The translations under genes were made by a program, and so were the position numbers. A stretch of DNA of 64,000 nucleotides from Nectonema munidae (Eukaryota > Nematomorpha > Nectonematoida > Nectonematidae): NCBI GenBank assembly GCA_030549495.1, contig JAUIRK010000521.1:124001-188000 (forward strand), in the 5' to 3' direction. A model generated the notes under the pieces. That model was not told where the DNA came from. It saw only the letters and a program-made list of their open reading frames with translations, and did not search any database. Positions 57,109-64,000 of the stretch are shown here, in pieces; the stretch's first letter is position 1; every line of letters begins with the position of its first letter.

Positions 57109-60100
57109 GTATTGTACTTTTCTGAATCTATCTTCATTTAACCCCTTTTTGATGCCGAATAGGACACCCGCGTTATAAAATCGCCTGCTTTAACTCAAAC
57201 TCATTGAAATAGAAGAGCAATTGATTCGTTTTCAAAAACTTTGTTTGGTTGATCCATTTCATCCCAGAAAAAACCGGTTATTAATTTATTTGATATAAAA
57301 AGACAAAAAAATCGTGACATTATTTTAAAATGACGTTGGGATCAAACGGGTGTACAGTACAGTATATATCTTAGCAACCGTGAGGCCAATTCAAAAATCT
57401 AAATAATTTTATGGATATATTTTCTCCAATATTTGATTAGATCAGTAGCTAAAAAGTTTTGTGTCGATGTCTTTTTCATATCTTTGCCTCGCACTAAGAG
57501 TGAGTATCAAAATTATTCTATCAAGAGGGCAATCAAATCACAAAATTAAAATATTAAAATGTGATGATGTTATTTAGATATTTTTTGGAGGTTTGGAATC
57601 AAGCTTCTAAGAGGAGTAAATTTTCTTTAGGAGCAGTGCAAAAGATCATCAATCTAGAAATAAAATTACCTCCAAAATATCTAATTTCAAATAAGTTATT
57701 GAAGTAACCAAGAACTCTTTGATATTTTTCTTTAATTTAAAATTAAGTGCGATTAATAGTAATCTCTAAATTTTAATTACTTGCTTCTGTTGCTAAATTC
57801 TGCTGGCTGAGATGCATACAAAATCACCCCAAAGTATTTTTATGGAAGATTAACCTATATTTACGCAACAGGGAATCTATTCAAAAAAAGTAATATCACA
57901 AAAAAGTAGAGTTAAAAATATGCTTATAACTTTATACAATTTAATACTCACTTACATGCAAGCAAAAATCTTTCTCTCCACATAAACTCTTGAAGATAAG
58001 TATTTATGAAAAGTTTTTTACATCCATGCGTATTTGATGAAACAATCTATACTTGTCTTTTGAAGAAGAAAACCCGCCAAAAGTGTTTTTATAAAGAATA
58101 ATCATCCTAAAACATTTAGCGCGCTTATGGCTCAGGCGGATCCGTGAAAATTTTCTCACGATTGCGTTCAGTTCTCACACGTATTAAATGTATTTTCAGC
58201 CTCAAAACATTCTTACTCCATTTTAGGATAGATTTTGCTTCTTTATATTTCAAATCTCATCTCACGAAAATGCGGCCACGTACCAGAATTATCTTATTCT
58301 TTCAGAACTACTTCATTCAAAAAAGCGAATATAAGTATACCAACTCCAAATTACTAGTCCAGGATTACCTTGATCACAATCTATCTCGGGCGCAAAAGTT
58401 AAACCTCTTAACTCATCCTCAAATCTTTATATTTCAAACCTCATCTCACGAAAATGCTGCCACGTACCAGAATTATCTTATTCTTTCAGAGCTACTTCAT
58501 TCAAAAAAGCGAATATAAGTATACCAACTCCAAATTACTAGTCCAGGATTACCTTGATCACAATCTATCTCGGGCACAAAAGTTAAACCTCTTAACTCAC
58601 CCCCCCCCCCCCCGAAAAAAGAGGGCTCTGATTAACCTTGGTATGAATGCTTCGCAATATACTTGACAAGTAGAAAGAGAAGTAAACGTACAACTCGCCT
58701 TGTTATATACTTGAAAAAAAGCAATGAACTATTTCCATTTAAATATCACTTGTATATTTTTTTCAGCATGAAAAGAATCAGATAATCACTACACAAGTGT
58801 GGATAAAGCAGGTATTCTTTATTTCGTTGAAGCGCATTGTTCAAACAAGAATACATATATCATTTTAGGAATGGTATGACTATAAGTTAAAATGGAATCC
58901 TAGTGAGTACGGCAATGTTTCAACTTTGCACATTCCTTCAGAATACATTTGGCTGCCAGATATCGTACTATTTAACAAGTAAAAAATTTGACAATTGTAT
59001 TTACATGTTGTATCTTTATTTTTAAACTCACATGCAATTAAAAGTAGTTTTGAAAACATTTGCTTAAATAACGCTTAAATTTTTGTAATAACGTTTCGTT
59101 CAGATTTATCATTTTCCAACTATTGGTCATACAGAACCGGGGTGTCCCGTTCAAATTGGGTTAGAGATGCATGGATCTCGCTTTACTATTTTAAGGCCAC
59201 ACATAACAATAAAATTCATAAAGTTGGGAAAGCGTATTTGTAAAATGTTAATTACAATAAATGAATAATACATTATGCATGAAAATTACAAAGTTTATCA
59301 ATTCAAAGCGATTACATTATTTTTACTAATTTTGCCATGAGGCTTGACATTTTTTTCAACGGGCAATTTTTCGAATAGCTATTTCCACTTTGATTGGAGA
59401 AGACAAGTATTAGCCTGGCGGACTTGTTCTATAAGAAGTTTTCATAGCTTGGATAAATGAAGCTAGATGTTTACAAACATATGTGGAACCAAATATTGAC
59501 ATGATTTTTGTAACAAACTTTCTATAATTTTTGAACTTTTTTGGAAGGCATGAAAAAATTAGGTGTCCCCACTTCGAGATACTTTCATTTGAGATCATGA
59601 TTCGAGTGCATTTCTAAAAGTTTCATCTGGACGCTGTGTCGAGAATAATGCAAACTAAAAGCCCAAATCTCACAAAATTTTTCCTAAAATTCTATCAATA
59701 ATAAATCTATGTCTTTATCATATTTAGCAAAGCTAACAACAGATTCGTTACTCGAAGTGCTCTTTGCATTTCCTCTTGATTCAACACTCGTCTTCTAATC
59801 AATCCAAGTGCGAATAATTGAAAAAAGTAGTTTTGACTTGTATTGGTTCGCTTATGCCCAAAGTTTTTTTGTAATGTCTTTTTAATGCAGTAAAAAACGC
59901 CAAATTTTTGACCATAAATATAAAATTATCTTCTTCCATAATAAATAGTGTTTTTAATCTTAAAATAAAATAAATTTTTAATGTAACACACTTAGAATAA
60001 CTAGTATATCTTTTTTTTCCAAAAACAAATACACAAACAAGCCCCATGAAACTCACTTGCCGTGTGTTTGACATTGACTCGGGATTTTTACTACTAAAAA

Positions 60101-63100
60101 TAGAATACTAAAATATTACATTTTAGTCGTTTACGTTAAAAAATAGTTTCCTTACTTTTCGCTAATTTTTTTTGAAAAAAATGTGAGACTTTTTTTTTTT
60201 AGAAAATAACAAAAAATGTTTTAAGATTCATATGCATATTTCGTTGAATTTCAGATGAAAGATTAAATTAAATAGTAAAAAAGTCTAAAATATTTTATAT
60301 AAATTTGTATCAAAATTATACAAAAGTTTAACGCAAAGTCAAAATATAAATAAAACATAATTTATGCAAATTTTGAAATAAACATTGAAATACTTTATAA
60401 ATAGAAAAAAATTCTAGAAATACCACTTTTAATTAATTTGTTGTCAAAAATCCCTTTATCAATTTACTTTGAAATAGTGAAGTGCCCTAAATATTTAATT
60501 TTCTTTGAAAATTCAATTTTAATAAAATTTTTGAAAGAGAGTATAATTTATGATATGGAGGAAATATTTACCACAAAATATTATTTCCAGATTATACTTT
60601 GTGGGATTTGATTTGGATGTGAAGTCTTTTAGGAGGAAGATCAAATATGTTTATTCCATTGACATTTGAAAGAAGAATGCTCAAGAGGAATTATACATCA
60701 AAATTTGAAACATTAAAAAATCATAAAAAGTTAATAATATTGCAGATTATTAACATTGGGTGTAAAAATATATATAACTAAAAGTTAACAAAATTAACCA
60801 ATAGGAAAAATTACTGATAAGAGACCGAAATTTGACAAATTTAAAATATGTTTCTTACATGGGTTTTAATATTATAATTTAGAAATTTTCGAATAAAAAA
60901 TTGCCATGGTTAAAATTATTTTTAAGTATATTTTTTGAATTTTCTGGACTATAAGTCCGAATTAGCAACCCATTATAAGTGCAAACGAGTAAACATAGAC
61001 TCATACCACGTATATGCCCCATTTTTAGTTCTTTTTGTATTTCTATTTTGAATTTTAGAAAGACAAACTTGATAATTAAAAATAGAATGTAATTAAATTT
61101 CTATAAAAGGAGGGAATACGCTTTTAAGAAAAAGTTTCAAATTTTATGAAAAGTCCTTGAAAGTAAATGTAAATTTTTTTACCCACCAAAATTTTACGTT
61201 TCTTGGAATTTTTCCCGATATTTTTTATATCGTTTCGTATTTGTATTTCATTATCAAGCAAAATACAGGAGTTAAATTGGGAATGTATATTTATTTATCA
61301 TTTATACTATTTATTGGAAATTCTTTGGCTTAAAATGTATAGTTATTTACAGAGTTAAAACATTAATTACTTGGATAAGTAGGTAGTAACTTTGATATTA
61401 AATCATGTAGTTTCAAGTTAGTTTCATTTTATTGCTTCCATTAACCTTCACAATGTATCAACTATTGACAATTAACATATTTTAGGATTTAAAAATGTGT
61501 GGTCATCATGTTAGGTTCTTAATTGATGGAAAAGGGTTAGAGGCGAAAAAATTTGGGAACCACTGAGATAGAGTAACTTAAAAATAAAGCCAATAGAGTT
61601 TGTTAAATATGTTAACAAACTCTTTTAAGGAATTTTTTACTTAATATCATTGTTTCTTTTATCTATAATACTTATTTAAAAGCAATTAATTGAAACAGCG
61701 GTTTACTATCAACATGTGGGATATCATCGGTTGGTTTTAAATTTCGCATATCAGACAAAAGATCAGCAATTTTTACAAAATGGTAAAGATTTAAAATTTT
61801 AGTGGGTGACATACGATCTTGAATAATAATTAATTATAACTTGTAGCATTCCTCTTTTTTATTCAAAATTAAATTATCAATCGTATAAAACAAGTAAACC
61901 ACTTTGCAAAGAATATTTGGAATAAGCTGGAAAAGGACTGTCAAAAATTAAAAAAGTAATAAAATTTGAAACAAAAATTAACATTAAAAAATTTTTAGTA
62001 CGCATTTTTATTCATACATTTCTGAATTCTAATAAAAAAGCATGTGAAAAATTCCTATCCTTGAAATTTGTATCTTTTGCCAAAAATTTTTTAGTTTTTG
62101 TAAAAATTCTAGACAAAAACTCAATTTGTAAAAGACCGGGAAAAATATAACCTAACCTTTTTAAACATGCTAAAATAAATCATAAAAATAATCTTTTTTG
62201 AACAAACGAAAAATTATTGACTTAACAATAAAAAAAAATCGACTTTATTGAGTTAAAATTTTTTCAATGTAAATCAAAAACAATGATATAAAAGTATTAA
62301 AATGCATGCAAAACATAATGTACTTTTATTACCGTACTTGTAACACTTTCTATATGAAAAACGTGAAAAAATTGATGCAGACATGGAGATCTTGTGTTTA
62401 AAATGGCCATAACGCTAAAATGTATAGAAAGCCTTTCTTTAGAGTTTTACTTTCTCTTTTTGAAAACATCCACCATTTTGACAGTGCTGATGGAAACTAT
62501 GAAGTAAAGCTCATGACAAAAGCACATTTGTACTTTCACGGCAAAGTCTTTTGGAGCCCGCCTGCCATCTTTCGCAGCTACTGCCCAATTGACGTCGAAT
62601 ACTTTCCATTTGATGAACAAGAATGCACAATGAGATTTGGTTCTTGGACTTTTGATGCTTCTGAAGTAAACTTCTAACTTTTATTCATTTTGGTCAGTCA
62701 ATTTTTAGAGTGTTTTTAGTCTTGCTCTTGGCATATGTAAAATCAATCTCAGGAACCTGATATAATTTTGTAGAGAATGTACAAATTTTAATGTGTAGCT
62801 TTCATGCTTTTACTAGAACTTTTTAAAAATATTCCGTCTAAATCTCAAAGTAGTATTCTTTTTATTTTTTTATACTTCGACTTTAAAGGATCAGATGTTT
62901 ATTTTTCTCTATTTTACTCCAATTTAGGTAATAATATAGCGTCATCATCTAGTTTAGGTTTAGACGCATAAATAAGAGTATCAAAACCTAGATGTAGAAT
63001 AATCGAATTGTTTCATGTATTTTTCCAAGTATAGCCTCCTTTTTTACATCTAATTTTCTTTGCTTGCATAAATGGAATTTAAATACAATCTAATTTCGAC

Positions 63101-63368
63101 ATAATAATCAAATTTCAGGTGGACATTATTCACATCGATCAAAAAAACGATATAGAGCAATTATACTTTGAAAAAGGAGTGGATCTATCCGAATATAAAC
63201 AGAGCATCGAATGGGACGTCTTATCAGCTCCTGCACGCAAGAACATCATGTACTACAACTGCTGCCCCGAACCCTACACCGACATAACCTTCAACATAAC
63301 GATACGCCGCAAAACATTATTCTACACTGTCAACTTGATCATTCCATGCGTAGCTATTTCCTTTTTAG
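56887..63368 (+). CDS. Nicotinic acetylcholine receptor alpha subunit, 5' part (exons 1-5)
   Basis: Ligand-gated cation channel subunit of the Cys-loop family; the gene continues past the right edge. Joined coding exons: 56887-57108, 58767-58811, 58869-58978, 62485-62665 and 63119-63368, all with GT/AG ends and matching phases. Seen: signal peptide (about 1-31), QVWIKQEW with Trp86 (loop D), [12 protein letters not shown] (loop A), Cys159 and Cys173 thirteen residues apart (Cys-loop), GSWTFD with Trp180 (loop B), YYNCCPEPY at 231-239 with adjacent Cys234-Cys235 that define an alpha subunit (loop C), and [18 protein letters not shown], the start of membrane helix 1. Possible N-glycosylation sites: NNT at 55-57, NVS at 105-107, NIT at 245-247. 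Exons of 45 and 110 bases are a hallmark of this gene family. The loop A tyrosine (Tyr93 in Torpedo) is Phe124 here. Pore and intracellular loop lie outside the window. The wording resembles the insect alpha1-alpha4 group more than the alpha7 group. Confidence 0.93.
58240..58605 (+). repeat. 184-base tandem duplication in nAChR intron 1
   Basis: The segment starting tctttatatttcaaa at 58240 begins again at 58424 and is nearly identical for about 175 bases (single differences such as gcggccacg and gctgccacg). The second copy ends in a run of about 15 C at 58600-58614. High identity suggests a recent event. The plus frames crossing it are not genes. Confidence 0.9.
58767..58811 (+). CDS. nAChR exon 2 (45 bases)
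   Basis: Residues 75-89, [15 protein letters not shown], between acceptor ttttttcag and donor gtattc. The 45-base size matches the conserved small exon of nAChR genes. It contains loop D Trp86. Confidence 0.9.
58869..58978 (+). CDS. nAChR exon 3 (110 bases, loop A)
   Basis: Residues 90-125 plus two bases of codon 126. [11 protein letters not shown] and [13 protein letters not shown] follow the family pattern; the 110-base size is also conserved. Ends TTTAACAA|gtaaaa. Confidence 0.92.
58979..62484 (+). other. nAChR intron 3
   Basis: A 3.5-kb AT-rich intron with no recognisable gene or alternative exon. At about 61548-61565 the phrase tttgggaaccactg resembles a hAT MITE end, but no partner end was found. 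Confidence 0.6.
62485..62665 (+). CDS. nAChR exon 4 (Cys-loop, loop B)
   Basis: Completes codon 126 and encodes residues 127-186: [15 protein letters not shown], then the Cys-loop [15 protein letters not shown] and GSWTFDASE. Acceptor ttgacag|T, donor GAA|gtaaac. The open frame before 62485 and the NF at its end are intron. Confidence 0.93.
62666..63118 (+). other. nAChR intron 4
   Basis: A 453-base intron, AT-rich, ending aaatttcag. Nothing else noted. Confidence 0.8.
63119..63368 (+). CDS. nAChR exon 5 (loop C, start of TM1)
   Basis: Residues 187-269 plus one base. Contains loop [10 protein letters not shown] and the start of membrane helix 1. Donor TTTTTAG|gtaaat, phase 1. The frame read to 63445 past that point is intron. 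Confidence 0.92.
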
Positions 63369-64000
63369 GTAAATCATTTTTAAAAGCTCCAATTCAAGTG
63401 AAGCCATGGCAAATCATTTTTTCATATATATTATTTATTTTATGATAGAGCATTTTCTAGAAACCCCTTTTAGAAAACAAAATTTCTAGATTGGGCAAAT
63501 GTTCAATACAAATATTCAAGTGGGCCTATACCGTTAAAAAAAATTATTACTGTGCACATAAACAATGAAAAAGTAGCAAAAAGAAATTTTCAAAAAATGA
63601 TGTTTAGCTAAAGGGAATCAGAATTAATATTTGGTATATAGAATTATATAGAAATCATCAGAAAATTTTTTAAAAAAAAAGTTTATTTACCAAAATTCAA
63701 TCAAAAATATATTTTTTGTATTTAAATATTAAGTTTATATATTTAAAAGATCCAGAAAAATCTTTTTTACTATTTAAATAAGGCCCTTTTCTCTATTTAT
63801 ATACATAAAATTATACAAACCTTTTGAAGCACTTATCTCATTGTCAATTTTTATATTTTTTATATATTACGTTTGTTTTAATTTGTGTATATAAAAGTGA
63901 TGTTTAATATCTTGTAGTCTGCTTGTTGCTGGATAATGCGATATCAAATAAATCTTTCTTCTTCTTTTGAATTTGAGTCTTGATAAAACCATCTCGTTTT
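63369..64000 (+). other. nAChR intron 5, running off the window
   Basis: AT-rich intron sequence. No further nAChR exon (rest of TM1, TM2) appears before the right edge. Confidence 0.7.

Noticed and set aside
58144-58666. Plus-strand frames of 124 and 70 residues in nAChR intron 1
   Set aside because: They are created by a 184-base tandem duplication with no protein similarity.
61540-61575. hAT-like end tttgggaaccactg in nAChR intron 3
   Set aside because: No partner end or 8-base duplication could be found, so only a single motif supports it.
1-64000. LTR retroelements, Polintons or other virus-like elements
   Set aside because: I looked for long terminal repeats and capsid, protease, integrase or envelope motifs and recognised none.
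1-64000. A CRISPR array, operon or bacterial-type defence system
   Set aside because: The window is plainly eukaryotic with introns and no short regularly spaced direct repeats of the CRISPR kind.

Overview
The window is AT-rich, intron-bearing animal DNA. It holds parts of two host genes in a thick layer of old transposons. The long introns, small exons, an arthropod-type nicotinic receptor and the mix of piggyBac, hAT, Tigger/pogo, RTE and CR1/Jockey-like elements suggest an arthropod; a crustacean such as a parasitic copepod is my best guess, but the species is not proven by anything here.

Host gene 1 lies on the minus strand (28625 down to 10059). Four exons with matching intron phases encode a 279-residue Rho-family GTPase, closest by motif to RhoU/RhoV (Wrch/Chp). 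It is colinear with Rac1 numbering through Gln61, but has Ala at position 12, Gln at 13, Pro at 62 and a long basic tail ending in Cys-Ile-Ser-His. Its 13.7-kb second intron holds a LINE, two different tandem repeats with units of about 150 bases, piggyBac-like MITEs and a 206-base foldback element.

Host gene 2 lies on the plus strand from 56887 and runs off the right edge. Its first five coding exons encode the signal peptide, the ligand-binding domain and the start of membrane segment 1 of a nicotinic acetylcholine receptor alpha subunit (Cys-loop and vicinal Cys-Cys present).

The 29-56 kb stretch between them is a transposon graveyard: SINEs, piggyBac transposase pieces (33.5, 42.6-46.4 and 54.6 kb), a near-complete CR1/Jockey-like LINE (34.8-38.1 kb), a complete hAT element with 15-base inverted ends and an 8-base target duplication that split an older piggyBac gene (43544-46182), Tigger/pogo pieces (41.5 and 50 kb), an RTE LINE (53.1-54.5 kb) and a 418-residue ORF of an expanded animal family of unknown function (46750-48006). 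The left 10 kb holds another Tigger remnant, SINE pieces, minisatellites and otherwise unassigned AT-rich sequence.

No LTR or other virus-like element, rRNA, functional tRNA, CRISPR or bacterial-type operon was recognised. The most notable signals are the unusual GTPase, the Tyr-to-Phe change in the receptor binding site, the TTAA-ended MITE family, two tRNA-derived SINE families and the nested insertions that give relative ages.
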